The notes: generated from the sequence alone by a model not told the origin. A stretch of 64,000 nucleotides of DNA from Alloyangia pacifica (GCF_900116195.1 NZ_FOZW01000003.1:124001-188000); one strand, 5' to 3'. Positions 1 to 9,063 are shown, numbered from the stretch's first letter. Translations and numbers: made by a program.

Positions 1-68
1 TGGTGCGCAACATCGCGCGCAAGGGCTATCACCTCGCCATCGACAAGGACGTGATTGAGGTCGTCTGA
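1..68 (+). CDS. C-terminal end of an unidentified gene (partial)
   Basis: An open frame enters from the left edge and stops at TGA 66-68. Only about 21 residues are visible, ending in DKDVIEVV. The start lies outside the window, and the fragment is too short to assign a family. It reads in the same direction as the sulfotransferase module that begins at 248, with about 180 bases between them, so the two are probably separate units. Confidence 0.45.
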   Translation, partial: VRNIARKGYHLAIDKDVIEVV

Positions 69-247
69 TACCGCAGGCATCAAGGATTTTCCGGCCGCAG
101 GACAGAAAACCGCGCTACTGTGCCGTTTTTCCTAGGAAAAGCTTGCGATTCCACAATCTCTGTTCAAGACTGCCCCACGCCCGAATGTTTTTGCCGGGTC
201 AGCCCCAGTGATTTCCGGGGCAGGTCAGAATTTGAAAGCCAGTCATT

Positions 248-1618
248 ATGTCGCAAGCCTCCGACAAGATCGCGCGGCGCGTATTCTCGTTTTGCCTGAT
301 CCTCGCCGTTCTTGGCGCTGGTTTCCTCTACGGCGCGCTCGCAACCCGAAAGAACCTGTTTCCCGCTCCGCAGCTCGAATTCGCCTATGACATGCTCACC
401 ACCCTCGGGCACAATGACCTGACGAGCCATCCCCGGCGCCACCACCTGCAGCCGTCGCGCGGCCTGGGCGAGGGAGTCGTCGTCAACGAGATCGGCGACG
501 ATGGCGCTCTGGTCTTCATGGCCGGCTTTTTCGACGACGAGAACCAGGCCCGGCTGGTGCACCGCGACGGCAGCGTGATGCGCAAGTGGTCGCTCGACTA
601 CTTCACGCATTTCCCCGACGCGGAGACCCGGATGTGCGCGCTGGCCACCACCCTCAACGTGGACCAGCATGGCGCGCTGGTCACGCGCCGGGGCGAAGTG
701 GTCTTCAACTACGAGTACTGCGGCACGGTGAAGCTGTCGCCCTGTGGCGACGTGGTCTGGACCCTGAACGACCGCACACACCATTCGATCGTCCCCGCCG
801 CGGGGGGCGGTTACTGGCTGCTGGGGCGCCAGCGCTGGACCGCCGCCGACGCGCCCGCCCGCATGCCGCCCTTCTCGACCTCCGCGACCGATCAGGAGAT
901 CAAGGAGGACACCATCATGAAGATCAGCGAGGACGGGGAGATCCTGCTGGAGGTGTCGATCCCGCAGCTGATGCGCGACGCCCACCTCGAGGCGCTGCTG
1001 ACCGCCAACGGCGAGGATTTCAGCCGCGAGTCCGCCGATCGGGGCGAGCTGGTCCACGCCAACAAGGTGGCCGAGCTCTCCTCCGTTTACGCAGATGCCT
1101 TCCCGCGCTTCGACACGGGTGACCTGCTGCTGTCGATGCGCGACCTCAACCTAGTCATGGTCGTCGATCCGCTCAGCTGGGACGTGAAATGGCACCAGAC
1201 CGGACCGTGGCTTCGCCAGCACGACCCCGAGTTCCTTCCCGACGGGCGCATCTCGATCTTCAACAACAACGTCTACCGCACCGTCTACCCGGACGAGGTG
1301 CTCGATCTGTCGACCCCGCCGGTCACCAACATCACCGCCGTGGACCCCGAAAGCGGCGAGGTCGAGGTGCTCTTCGGCGAGGCGCCGGGACAGGAGATGC
1401 TCTCGGCCATCCGCGGCCAGCACGAGATCCGGCCCGGCGGCGGCATGGTGATCGCCGAATTCGACGGCGGCCGGGTGATCGAGACCGACGCTGCCGGCAA
1501 GGTGGTCTGGGAATACGTCAACGCCTTCGACGCAGACAGCGTCGGCGAGATCACCAATGCCGATGCCTATCCGCCCGAGCACTTCGAAACCGCCTGGGAG
1601 AGCTGCGCCGGCGAGTAG
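248..1618 (+). CDS. Arylsulfotransferase-like (ASST family) beta-propeller protein, membrane anchored
   Basis: This 456-residue protein starts with one hydrophobic segment (about residues 10-32) that probably anchors it to the membrane with the body in the periplasm. The body carries repeated blades of the kind seen in the arylsulfotransferase/ASST superfamily. Examples are the HDPEFLPDGRISIFNNN stretch (about residues 324-340) and the GKVVWEY blade ending near residue 420. Family members with the full catalytic set move sulfate between phenolic esters without PAPS; I did not confirm the catalytic histidine here. It is followed 52 bases later by a small membrane protein and then a PAPS-type sulfotransferase, so a joint role in sulfating a surface or small molecule is inferred. 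The family call is fairly sure; the activity is not. Confidence 0.72.
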   Translation: MSQASDKIARRVFSFCLILAVLGAGFLYGALATRKNLFPAPQLEFAYDMLTTLGHNDLTSHPRRHHLQPSRGLGEGVVVNEIGDDGALVFMAGFFDDENQARLVHRDGSVMRKWSLDYFTHFPDAETRMCALATTLNVDQHGALVTRRGEVVFNYEYCGTVKLSPCGDVVWTLNDRTHHSIVPAAGGGYWLLGRQRWTAADAPARMPPFSTSATDQEIKEDTIMKISEDGEILLEVSIPQLMRDAHLEALLTANGEDFSRESADRGELVHANKVAELSSVYADAFPRFDTGDLLLSMRDLNLVMVVDPLSWDVKWHQTGPWLRQHDPEFLPDGRISIFNNNVYRTVYPDEVLDLSTPPVTNITAVDPESGEVEVLFGEAPGQEMLSAIRGQHEIRPGGGMVIAEFDGGRVIETDAAGKVVWEYVNAFDADSVGEITNADAYPPEHFETAWESCAGE

Positions 1619-1670
1619 CCGGACCACGGAAACGAGCGGCCTCCCCCGCACCAAAAGGAGACAGCGACAG

Positions 1671-1907
1671 ATGACGAGCAACGTACGCGCAGCGGCGCTT
1701 TTCCTCCTGGCATTCGTGATCGCGATGCCCGACCCCGCCTCGGCCTATATCGGTCCGGGAGCCGGCCTCGGCGCGATCGCCGTGACCCTGGCGATCCTGC
1801 TGGGAGTCCTGCTGCTGCTGGTTGGCCTGGTGTGGTATCCGCTCAAGCGGATGCTGAGGAACCGGGCCGCCGCGCGCGGAGATACCGCGAGCGATACCCG
1901 CAAATGA
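1671..1907 (+). CDS. Small membrane protein with YIGPGAG motif
   Basis: This 78-residue protein begins at ATG 1671, which is preceded by AAAGGAG at about 1654-1660; an upstream ATG at 1557 would lie inside the previous gene. Residues about 5-24 look like a signal peptide ending near PASA. The next residues, YIGPGAGLGAI, lead into one strong transmembrane helix (about residues 33-52) and a basic tail rich in Arg. Its stop codon overlaps the next start as ATGA, so translation is coupled to the sulfotransferase downstream. I recognise the YIGPGAG pattern from small proteins of this type but know no function for it. Confidence 0.75.
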   Translation: MTSNVRAAALFLLAFVIAMPDPASAYIGPGAGLGAIAVTLAILLGVLLLLVGLVWYPLKRMLRNRAAARGDTASDTRK

Positions 1908-3418
1908 TGGTTGCCCTCGCCGTCTCTCTGCTCGCCGTGGCCGGTTTCGGGATCGGGCTCTGGCGCAGCCACGTGGCGACGGTCGCACGCTCTGCCATGG
2001 GCACCGCCATGGCCGGCATCACCGCGATGATGGACAGCGAGCTGGACGACGATGCGAAGGAGGTTGCGGTGCGCCGCGCCGGCTTTGCGCTGATCCGCGC
2101 CGCCTTCGGCCTGTGCTGGCGCCTCGCCCTGTCGCTTGCCCTTGCGGCGCTGCCGATCTTCACCGCCGATCAGGTGGGGCTCGTACCGGCCGAGGCGGTA
2201 CTGACACTGATGATGCGGCTCGACTACCTCTTCATCGTCTCGGTGGCAGTGCTTGCGGGGGCGCACCTGCTCCGGCGCCTGCGCGGCCCGGCACGGCACG
2301 ACCCCGAGGCCCTGCCCGAGATCAACCGCTATTCCACCGCGGATCGCTTCTTCCACATGCTGGCCTTTTCCAGCCCGGCGGTGATGAAGGGCGCCTCTAA
2401 GCTCGAGGACAGGCTGATGCCGGACGCGGTCCAGGCCCCAGACGGCCCGCCGATCTTCATCACCTCGCTGGCGCGCGGCGGCACCACCGCGCTGCTCAAC
2501 GCCCTGCACGAGGTGCCGGGCATCGCCACGCACACCTACCGCGACATGCCCTTCGTCACCGCCCCCGCGCTGTGGAACCGTCTCGCCGGTGGACGCGGGC
2601 GCGACGTCGGACGCCACGAGCGGGCGCATGGCGACGGGCTGGAGATCGACCTCGACAGCCCGGAGGCCTTCGAGGAGGTGCTGTGGAAGACCCTCTGGCC
2701 CGGCAAGTACCGGTCCGAGGGGATCGCTCTGTGGGACACGTCCGACCGCGCTCCAGAGGCCGAGGCCTTCATCTCCCGGCAGATGCGCAAGGTGATCCAC
2801 GCCCGGCGCGCGGCGCCCGGAGCAGCCCGCTACTGCTCGAAGAACAATGCCAACATCGCCCGCATCCCCTATCTGCTCGAGGCCTTCCCCGGCTGCCGGA
2901 TCGTGGTGCCGCTGCGCCGCCCCGAGACCCATGCCGCTTCTTTGCTGCGCCAGCACCTGAACTTCCTGAAGCTGCAGAAAGACGACGAGTTCATCCGCCG
3001 CTACATGCGCGACATCGGTCACTTCGAATTCGGCCAGATCCACAAGCCGCTGCTCTTTCCCGGCTTCGATCCCGAGGCCTTCGATCCCGTCACGCCCGAC
3101 CACTGGATGGACTACTGGCTGCACGCCTTCCGCCATGTCGAGCGCTACAAGGACCGCTGCCTCTTCGTGCTGCAGGACGACATGCGGGCGGAGCCGCAGG
3201 AGACGCTTGAGGCGCTTTGCGCGCAGCTGGACGTCGATCCGGCGGGGGTGAACTTCAGCACCCATTTCCGCCCGACGCCCGACCGCGCGCCGCAGGATCT
3301 CTACACCCCCGCGCTCTTCGCCGAGGCAGACGCGCTCTATCGCGGGCTGGAGCGCCATGCCGCGCCCCCGCCGGGCCTGCAGGGCATCGGCGGAAATCCG
3401 ATCACCGTGCGCGCATAG
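1904..3418 (+). CDS. Membrane-anchored sulfotransferase
   Basis: Start ATG 1904 overlaps the TGA of the small membrane gene (ATGA), which decides against the ATG at 1832. The 504-residue product has hydrophobic segments near residues 2-20 and roughly 68-125, then a sulfotransferase domain. The PAPS 5'-phosphosulfate loop is visible as FITSLARGGTTALLNAL (about residues 185-201). A later VVPLRRPETHAASLL stretch fits the 3'-phosphate-binding element. Known family members transfer sulfate from PAPS to hydroxyl or amino groups. The membrane segments suggest a lipid or surface-glycan acceptor, which is inference. Together with the arylsulfotransferase-like gene at 248 it forms a three-gene sulfation module. 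Confidence 0.82.
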   Translation: MMVALAVSLLAVAGFGIGLWRSHVATVARSAMGTAMAGITAMMDSELDDDAKEVAVRRAGFALIRAAFGLCWRLALSLALAALPIFTADQVGLVPAEAVLTLMMRLDYLFIVSVAVLAGAHLLRRLRGPARHDPEALPEINRYSTADRFFHMLAFSSPAVMKGASKLEDRLMPDAVQAPDGPPIFITSLARGGTTALLNALHEVPGIATHTYRDMPFVTAPALWNRLAGGRGRDVGRHERAHGDGLEIDLDSPEAFEEVLWKTLWPGKYRSEGIALWDTSDRAPEAEAFISRQMRKVIHARRAAPGAARYCSKNNANIARIPYLLEAFPGCRIVVPLRRPETHAASLLRQHLNFLKLQKDDEFIRRYMRDIGHFEFGQIHKPLLFPGFDPEAFDPVTPDHWMDYWLHAFRHVERYKDRCLFVLQDDMRAEPQETLEALCAQLDVDPAGVNFSTHFRPTPDRAPQDLYTPALFAEADALYRGLERHAAPPPGLQGIGGNPITVRA

Positions 3419-3683
3419 ACGCCGGTCCACCGGGCGCACGCTGGATCACCCGCGATGGTTGAGCTAGCATCCAAACGTTCCGGTTCAGGACCTTAGACCC
3501 CGGGGGCCGACCAGAAGATTGAGGTCGGACCCGATCATTTCAGACAAGCGCAGGTACCTGTTTTCAGCCTGCACCCAGCCTCGGGCTCACGTCCGGGAAA
3601 GCCGCGTCATAGCGGCGGACTACCCATAGGCCTTCCCCGGGACACCCGCAACGGACTCACACAACGATTGAGCGGAGGCACTC

Positions 3684-4178
3684 ATGGCACTCAAGGAAAA
3701 ATTCTCCGAGACCGACTGGGCGATGGTTCTCGAGGCCCCGATGCTCTCGGGGTTGGCGATCACCGCCGCCGATCCCGGGGGGCTGATCGGCGCGGTTCAG
3801 GAAAGCGCGGCCATGGCCGGCTCGCTGAAAGATGCCTCCGCCGGCACGCTCGCCGCCGAGGTGGCCGAGGCCTACAAGACCTCAGAGGGCCGCTCGACCG
3901 CGATGGACGGGGTGAAGGCGCTGGTGAAGGGCAAGAAGCCGCCAGAGATCACTGAAGCCGCAATCGCCCGCCTGTCGGAGATCCTCGGCACTGTAAAGAC
4001 CACCGTCCCGGAAGAAGCGGGGGCCTTCTCGGAGTTCCTGATCGACACCGCGACCCGCACTGCAGAGGCGGCCAAGGAGGGCGGCTTTCTCGGCTTCGGC
4101 GGCGAGGCCGTTTCCGACGCCGAGAAAAAGACGCTGGCCGACCTGCAGGCGGCGCTTGGCGGCACCGCAGGGGTCTGA
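3684..4178 (+). CDS. Conserved hypothetical protein
   Basis: This 164-residue soluble protein starts at ATG 3684 behind GCGGAGG. It is acidic and alanine-rich, with predicted helices throughout and no signal peptide or membrane segment. Recognisable stretches are the N-terminal KFSETDWAMVLEAP and a central KGKKPPEITEAAIARLSEIL. I do not recognise a family. It stands alone: the gene before it ends 265 bases upstream, and the gene after it is convergent. The 265-base leader has no gene and probably carries its promoter. Confidence 0.7.
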   Translation: MALKEKFSETDWAMVLEAPMLSGLAITAADPGGLIGAVQESAAMAGSLKDASAGTLAAEVAEAYKTSEGRSTAMDGVKALVKGKKPPEITEAAIARLSEILGTVKTTVPEEAGAFSEFLIDTATRTAEAAKEGGFLGFGGEAVSDAEKKTLADLQAALGGTAGV

Positions 4179-4199
4179 CCCTGCCTGAGGAGCGAAGGT

Positions 4200-4220
4200 G
4201 GCGCGGCGCTCAGCCGCGCC
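4200..4220. terminator. Hairpin between convergent genes (possible terminator)
   Basis: GGCGCGGC at 4200-4207 pairs perfectly with GCCGCGCC at 4213-4220 around a five-base loop. It overlaps the stop codon of the leftward transglycosylase gene and lies 22 bases beyond the stop of the rightward gene at 4178. No T-run follows on either strand, so intrinsic termination is uncertain. Confidence 0.35.
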
Positions 4221-5448
4221 GCAACCGTGCCAGAAGGCCCTGCGACGGCTCGCCGGTGACCGGCAGGCCTGCGCGCGCCTGATAGCCCTCGATTGCGGCG
4301 GTGGTCTTCTTGCCCAACACCCCGTCAGGCGTGCCGGCGTCGAAGCCCGCGCTGTTGAGCCGGCCCTGCAACTCGCGCCGGTCATCGATGGTCAGCCCGT
4401 AGCGATCCGGCGGAAAGCCCCCGCGGATCGGTCCCGCTCCGAGCAGCCGGTCCGACAGGTGGCCGACGCCGATGCCGTAATTCTGCGCGTTGTTGTAGCG
4501 CAGGATCACGTTGAAGTTGCGGTAAACGAGGAATGCCGGGCCGCTCGCGCCCTGCGGCAGCAGCAGCTTGCCGGACCCCGAGGGCAGCGATCCACCCGCC
4601 GCCGGCCGGACACCTGCCGAGGCCCAGCCCGCGCCGCTGCGGGTACCGCCCGCCATGGAGGCACCGCCGGAGGGAAGCACCACCTCGAGCCCCCAGGGCT
4701 CGCCGCGCCGCCAGCCGCTGCGCGACAGGTAGTTGGCGGTGGAGGCCAGCCCGTCGGTCGGATCGTCCGACCAGATGTCGCGTCGCCCGTCGCCCCGGAA
4801 GTCGACCGCGTAGCTCTGGTAGGTGGTGGGGATGAACTGCGTGTGCCCCATGGCCCCGGCCCAGCTGCCGGTCAGATGCGCCGGGTCGATGTCGCCGCGT
4901 TCGAGGATGCGCAGGGCCGCGAGGGTCTGTGCCTCGAAGAAGGCCCCGCGCCGCCCGTCGTAGGCCAGCGTGGAGCAGGCCGAAATCACCGGGATGTTGC
5001 CGCGCCGGGTGCCGTAGCTGCTCTCCATGCCCCAGACCGCGCAGACCACATGCGGCGGGACCCCGTAGCGCGCTTCGATCTGGCGCAGCACATCCATGTT
5101 GCGGCGTAGCTCGGCCCGCCCCTGGCTGACCTTCTGCTCGTTCGCGGTGATCGCGAGGTAATCCTCGAGCGTGCGGGTGAACTCGGTCTGGCTGCGGTCG
5201 CGCTCGACCACCCCGGGCAGGAAACCCGCCGACCGGAAGGCCCCGTCATAGGTGCTTGCCGAGATGCCCTGCGACAGCGCCCTGCCCCGGAATGAGGCGA
5301 CCCAGGCATCCCAGCCGGGGTTCGGCTGGGGTCGCAGCATGGGATCGTCCGGCGCGCTCGCACCGCCCGAATATCCGCCGCCTCCGCAGCCCGCCAGTAG
5401 GGCCATCGCCCCGCCCGTGATCAGGAAAGTCCGTCTTGTGCTGCCCAT
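4210..5448 (-). CDS. Lytic murein transglycosylase, MltB-like, with peptidoglycan-binding domain
   Basis: This 412-residue protein starts at ATG 5448, where a signal sequence begins (MGSTRRTFLITGGAMALLAG followed by Cys). That points to a lipoprotein, possibly Tat-exported because of the RR pair. The SLT_2/MltB-type catalytic domain carries WGMESSYG (catalytic Glu) and the GAMGHTQFIPTTYQSYAVD block. A C-terminal peptidoglycan-binding domain follows, with DDRRELQGRLNSAGFDAG and GKKTTAAIEGYQ. It cleaves the MurNAc-GlcNAc bond to form 1,6-anhydro ends in the periplasm. A stretch rich in Gly and Ser (about residues 270-300) interrupts the catalytic half. It is downstream of the copper operon on the same strand, 120 bases away, with no evident functional link. 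Confidence 0.88.
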   Translation of the reverse strand: MGSTRRTFLITGGAMALLAGCGGGGYSGGASAPDDPMLRPQPNPGWDAWVASFRGRALSQGISASTYDGAFRSAGFLPGVVERDRSQTEFTRTLEDYLAITANEQKVSQGRAELRRNMDVLRQIEARYGVPPHVVCAVWGMESSYGTRRGNIPVISACSTLAYDGRRGAFFEAQTLAALRILERGDIDPAHLTGSWAGAMGHTQFIPTTYQSYAVDFRGDGRRDIWSDDPTDGLASTANYLSRSGWRRGEPWGLEVVLPSGGASMAGGTRSGAGWASAGVRPAAGGSLPSGSGKLLLPQGASGPAFLVYRNFNVILRYNNAQNYGIGVGHLSDRLLGAGPIRGGFPPDRYGLTIDDRRELQGRLNSAGFDAGTPDGVLGKKTTAAIEGYQARAGLPVTGEPSQGLLARLRRG

Positions 5449-5568
5449 CTGCCCGCTCCGCCCCTTTGTAGGTTTTGCAGGCAGACTGACCCGCCCCGGA
5501 CGCCTCGGCAAGGGCCTGCCGGACCATCGGCAAGCCCTTGCCACCGGGCGGGTTTTCCGGCCCGACGT

Positions 5569-6171
5569 TCAGGAGGCCCCGACCAGCGCGCGCAGCTTGC
5601 CGAGCGCCCGGTCGTAGTCTTCCTGGTAGTTGATCAGTCCGGCGTAATCGCCGCCCTCGTCGAAGAGCAGCACCATGGCGGAGTGATCCATGGTGTAACC
5701 CCCATCATCCAGCGCCACCTGCCGGGCATAGATGCGGAAGGCCTTGATCGCCTTGTCCATCTCCTCGCGCGCGCCCGAAACCCCCAGCACGCCGGGCACC
5801 CAGGAGACGTATTGCTCCAGCTGCTCGGGCGTGTCGCGCTCGGGGTCGACGGTGACGAAATAGACGCGCAGCGCCTCGCCCGCCTCACCGAGCCCCTCCT
5901 GCCACGTGGCGATGTCGCCCAGGGTGGTCGGACAGACCTCGGGGCAATGGGTGAACCCGAAGAACACCGCCGAGGGCGCGCCTTTCAGGCTGTCCTGGGT
6001 AAAGGTGCTGCCGTCGGTGGCGGTCAGGTGATAGTCGCCCCGGCCCAGCGAGGCCGTCACGTCCTGCTCCAGCCGCGGGGCAACGACGCGGAACCAGAGC
6101 AGGGCGAGGAGGGCAAGGAAGACCAAACCCCAGAGCGCGATGCGGATCGTGGTGATGCCTTGTTTCGTCAC
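5569..6171 (-). CDS. SCO1/SenC family copper chaperone
   Basis: This 200-residue protein begins at a GTG. It has one N-terminal transmembrane helix (about residues 7-28) and then a thioredoxin-like SCO domain facing the periplasm. The copper-binding CxxxC is seen in FTHCPEVCPTTLG, and the distal histidine in MDHSAMVLLFDEGG. SCO proteins deliver copper to, or reduce, the CuA site of cytochrome oxidase subunit II. The gene begins 11 bases after the PCuAC gene, consistent with one copper-delivery operon. Confidence 0.92.
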   Translation of the reverse strand: MTKQGITTIRIALWGLVFLALLALLWFRVVAPRLEQDVTASLGRGDYHLTATDGSTFTQDSLKGAPSAVFFGFTHCPEVCPTTLGDIATWQEGLGEAGEALRVYFVTVDPERDTPEQLEQYVSWVPGVLGVSGAREEMDKAIKAFRIYARQVALDDGGYTMDHSAMVLLFDEGGDYAGLINYQEDYDRALGKLRALVGAS

Positions 6172-6182
6172 GCGCCCAGCCC

Positions 6183-6734
6183 TCAGTTGCCGTGGGTCAT
6201 CTGGCCGTGGCCCGCGCCCTTGGCGTTGGGCGCGCCGATGGCCAGCGGCACCTCGATCGTGCCAGCCTTCTCGAAGGTGAGGGAGATGGTCACGCTCTCG
6301 CCCATCACCAGCGGCTGCTTAAGCCCCATGAGCATCAGGTGATAGCCGCCCGGCTTCAACTCGACAGTCTCGCCCGCGGGGATCACCAGCCCGTCCGGCA
6401 GCGCGCGCATCTTCATCACCTGCCCTTCCATGGCCATCTCGTGGATTTCCATGTGGTCGGCGAGGTCCGCCGAGGTGCCCGCGGCGACCAGCCGGTCATC
6501 CTCGGTGCCGGTGTTGGTCACCGTGAAGAAACCGCCGCCCACCGGTTGGTTGGGCAGGCTGGCACGCGAGAAGGGCTTCTCGATGCGTAGGGCGCCGATC
6601 TCGTAGCTCGCATCGGCCCGCATTCCCACGTGCTGGGCTTTGCTCATCTCGTGCCCTGCAAGCTCGTTGCCGGCATGGGCGCCCGCGGTGGACAGCAGGG
6701 CAAGGCCGAGGGCGGTGATCAGGGGGGTCTTCAT
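6183..6734 (-). CDS. Periplasmic copper chaperone, PCuAC family
   Basis: This 183-residue protein starts at ATG 6734 just after a strong GGAGGAG; longer upstream frames lack support. A signal peptide ends near AGAHA. The domain shows the family's Met/His copper-binding pattern: DHMEIHEMAMEGQVMKM, then PGGYHLMLMGLKQPL. PCuAC proteins bind Cu(I) in the periplasm and pass it to SCO proteins or directly to oxidase. Its SCO partner is the next gene. A His/Met-containing N-terminal linker (about residues 22-40) could add copper ligands. Confidence 0.92.
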   Translation of the reverse strand: MKTPLITALGLALLSTAGAHAGNELAGHEMSKAQHVGMRADASYEIGALRIEKPFSRASLPNQPVGGGFFTVTNTGTEDDRLVAAGTSADLADHMEIHEMAMEGQVMKMRALPDGLVIPAGETVELKPGGYHLMLMGLKQPLVMGESVTISLTFEKAGTIEVPLAIGAPNAKGAGHGQMTHGN

Positions 6735-6847
6735 TTTTTCTCTCCTCCGACGCGCGCGCGGACGCACCGCTGCCTGCGCGGGACATGTCTCGGGCCATGC
6801 GGCCCTGGGGTCTGTTCGGGAAAGCGGCCTCGCGCCGCGGCTCCGGA

Positions 6848-7201
6848 TCAGACCTGCGCCGGGGGCGCGCGCGGAGAGTTTCGCGGATAAGCCTGCTGCG
6901 GCACCAGACCGAGCTCGCGCAGGGCCGCCACCTGGAAGCGGTGATCGATCCTGTGCGTCAGGGCAGCCGGCGCAATTTCGGGCACCTCGGGCAAGAGGTT
7001 GCAGACCGGACAATGGTGCGCGTGGTGGAAGGTGTCACCTTCGCAGAGGTCGGCCAGGGTTCCACCCATCGCGAGGTAGCCGCGCAGGCTTGCCTCCGCC
7101 GGTTCCTCGGGCGCCATACGCGCCGCAAAGACGACGCTGGCCAGCGCCACCGCAAGGATGACGAGAGGCAGGGTCAGACGAAAGGCGCGCAAACGGCTCA
7201 T
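6848..7201 (-). CDS. Small exported protein with HHCPVC motif (DUF2946-like)
   Basis: This 117-residue protein has an N-terminal hydrophobic signal or anchor (about residues 8-27). The mature part holds a His/Cys-rich stretch, FHHAHHCPVCNLLPEV (about residues 58-73), suited to binding a metal. It is the first gene of the leftward run with PCuAC and SCO, 113 bases upstream of PCuAC. The motif resembles DUF2946-type proteins often found near copper genes; that family name is tentative. A role in periplasmic copper handling is inferred from context. Confidence 0.65.
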   Translation of the reverse strand: MSRLRAFRLTLPLVILAVALASVVFAARMAPEEPAEASLRGYLAMGGTLADLCEGDTFHHAHHCPVCNLLPEVPEIAPAALTHRIDHRFQVAALRELGLVPQQAYPRNSPRAPPAQV

Positions 7202-7467
7202 GCCCCGATGTGTACTGCCCTTTCACGGACCTTGGAAAGGGACGTTGCGTCGCATATGAATGCAGCGCGACCGGGCAGCAGCGGCGAGCGCCCTTTACTT
7301 CACGTTATCTTTTGTTCGCTCATGTTGCCTCGTGCTAGACTGTGACCATCGGCACCGACACCCGCGCAGCCCGCGCGCCTGTCAGGTGCCCCTGCCCCAA
7401 GGAGGCACGTGCCCGCCCTGCCAAAGACCCCGTGAGACGTTCGCGGTAGGGGCGTGGCCGAGAGATC

Positions 7468-8262
7468 ATGACCGCCGAAAAGGATGTCTCCCAGCCCCGC
7501 ATGATGGGCGAGGTTCGCAAGGATCGCATCGCGCAGATGATCCGCAAGGCCGGTTTTCTGTCGTCAGCGGATCTCGCGGGACATTTCGGCGTCTCAGAGA
7601 TGACCGTGCGCCGCGACCTGCGCGAGTTGGAGGACCGGGGGGACTTGCGCCGCACCCACGGGGGCGCCGTTCTGGGGGACGGCGGGCTGCCAGATCCGGT
7701 GCCCGCGCCCTTCTTCTGCGAGCGACAGAACCGCAACGCCGGGGCCAAGGCGCGCATTGCACGGCAGGCGCTGGCGCTGACCAGTCCGACGGACATGGTG
7801 GCACTGGACGTGGGCACCACGGTTCTGGAGCTGGCCCGGCTGATGGTCGGTGATGCCCGGCGTCGCCTGTTCACCAACAACCTGCGCATCGCGGCGCTCG
7901 AATCCCAAGCCGAGGTCTACATGCTGGGCGGCCGGATCCGCCCCGCCGCGATGTCGCTGGTCGGCCCGGTGGCGATGGAGCAGGCCGGGAAGCTGTGGTT
8001 CGACACGGTGTTCCTTGGTGTCGCCTCGATCTCCGGGGAGGGCATCTTCGATCTTTGCATCGAGGATGCCGAGATGAAGCGCACCTTTGCCGCCCGTGCC
8101 GGGCGTTGCGTGGTGCTGGCCGACAGCAGCAAGTTCGGCCTGCCCGCGCTGGTGCAGGTGGCCGCGCTCGAGAAGATCGACACCCTGGTGACCGATGCCG
8201 CGCCGCAGGGCGCCTTTGCCGACGCGCTCGCGGCGGCGCAGGTTGAGGTGATCGTCGCCTGA
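7468..8262 (+). CDS. DeoR-family transcriptional regulator
   Basis: This 264-residue protein has the classic DeoR layout. The N-terminal winged helix-turn-helix (about residues 15-70) contains VSEMTVRRDLRELEDRGDL and ends in RRTHGGAV. The C-terminal sugar-phosphate sensor domain, isomerase-like, includes ALDVGTTVLELARLM and MLGGRIRPAAMSLVGP. Such proteins usually repress sugar or nucleoside catabolism and release DNA when they bind a phosphorylated sugar. The convergent neighbour, a class II aldolase, is a reasonable but unproven target. The 266 bases upstream are free of genes. Confidence 0.9.
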   Translation: MTAEKDVSQPRMMGEVRKDRIAQMIRKAGFLSSADLAGHFGVSEMTVRRDLRELEDRGDLRRTHGGAVLGDGGLPDPVPAPFFCERQNRNAGAKARIARQALALTSPTDMVALDVGTTVLELARLMVGDARRRLFTNNLRIAALESQAEVYMLGGRIRPAAMSLVGPVAMEQAGKLWFDTVFLGVASISGEGIFDLCIEDAEMKRTFAARAGRCVVLADSSKFGLPALVQVAALEKIDTLVTDAAPQGAFADALAAAQVEVIVA

Positions 8263-8274
8263 CGCCGTCGCGCC

Positions 8275-9063
8275 TCAGTCCCGGAAACCGGGCGAGGTCA
8301 GGTCGAGCTGACGCTTGATGCTCTCGAGATGCATGCGCGCGCTTTCAGGGTCGCCCTCGCGCATCAGTCTTGCCGTTCTTTCGGCAAGCTCCTTCGCAAC
8401 GGGGATCAGCGGGCGACCCGAGCTCATCGCCTTGAGTTGCACTTCGGCGGCGCGCTCGAGGTAGTAGAGATCATCCCAAGCCTCGGCGATATTCGGCGCG
8501 CAGACCATGACGCCGTGGTTGCGCATGAAAACAATGTCGGCCTCGCCCATCGCCTCGGCGATACGGTCGCCCTCGGCGTTGTCGAGCGCCAGCCCGTTGT
8601 AGGCCTCGTCCACCACGGTACGGCCGTAGAATTTCAGCGCGGTCTGCCCGGCCCAGACCAGGGGCTCGCCCTCGATCATCGTCAGTGCGGTGGCGTTGGG
8701 CATGTGGGTGTGGAACGCCGCGCCGACGCGCGGGTGCCGCTTGTGCAGACGGGCATGGATGTAAAAGGCGGTGGCCTCGGGTTCTCCATCGCCCTGCAGC
8801 ACGTGACCGTCGAAATCGCAGATCAGCAGGCTGGAGGCCCTGGCCTCTGCAAAGGCATCGCCCAGCCGGTTGACGAGGAAGAGATCGGGATGGCCGGGCA
8901 CCACGGCGGAGAAATGGTTGCAGATGCCCTCTTCCAGCCCGTAGCGCGCCGCCATGCGCAGGGTCGCGGCGAGATCGACCCGCGCAAGTTGGATCGCGTC
9001 GGTGCCCAGATCGACATTGCGCAGCGGCGCGGGGGCGGCAGGCTTCTGCATCTCGTGGGCCAT
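8275..9063 (-). CDS. Class II aldolase/adducin family protein
   Basis: Start ATG 9063 is chosen because AAGGATC precedes it; an earlier ATG at 9201 lacks a good site. The 262-residue product is a full-length class II aldolase/adducin domain. Metal-binding histidines appear in FHTHMPNATAL and in the RNHGVMVC stretch. Members cleave or epimerise phosphorylated sugars with a divalent metal, but adducin-like proteins with other roles share the fold. The gene lies 188 bases downstream of rutD on the same strand. That could be read-through or chance. Substrate unknown. Confidence 0.85.
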   Translation of the reverse strand: MAHEMQKPAAPAPLRNVDLGTDAIQLARVDLAATLRMAARYGLEEGICNHFSAVVPGHPDLFLVNRLGDAFAEARASSLLICDFDGHVLQGDGEPEATAFYIHARLHKRHPRVGAAFHTHMPNATALTMIEGEPLVWAGQTALKFYGRTVVDEAYNGLALDNAEGDRIAEAMGEADIVFMRNHGVMVCAPNIAEAWDDLYYLERAAEVQLKAMSSGRPLIPVAKELAERTARLMREGDPESARMHLESIKRQLDLTSPGFRD

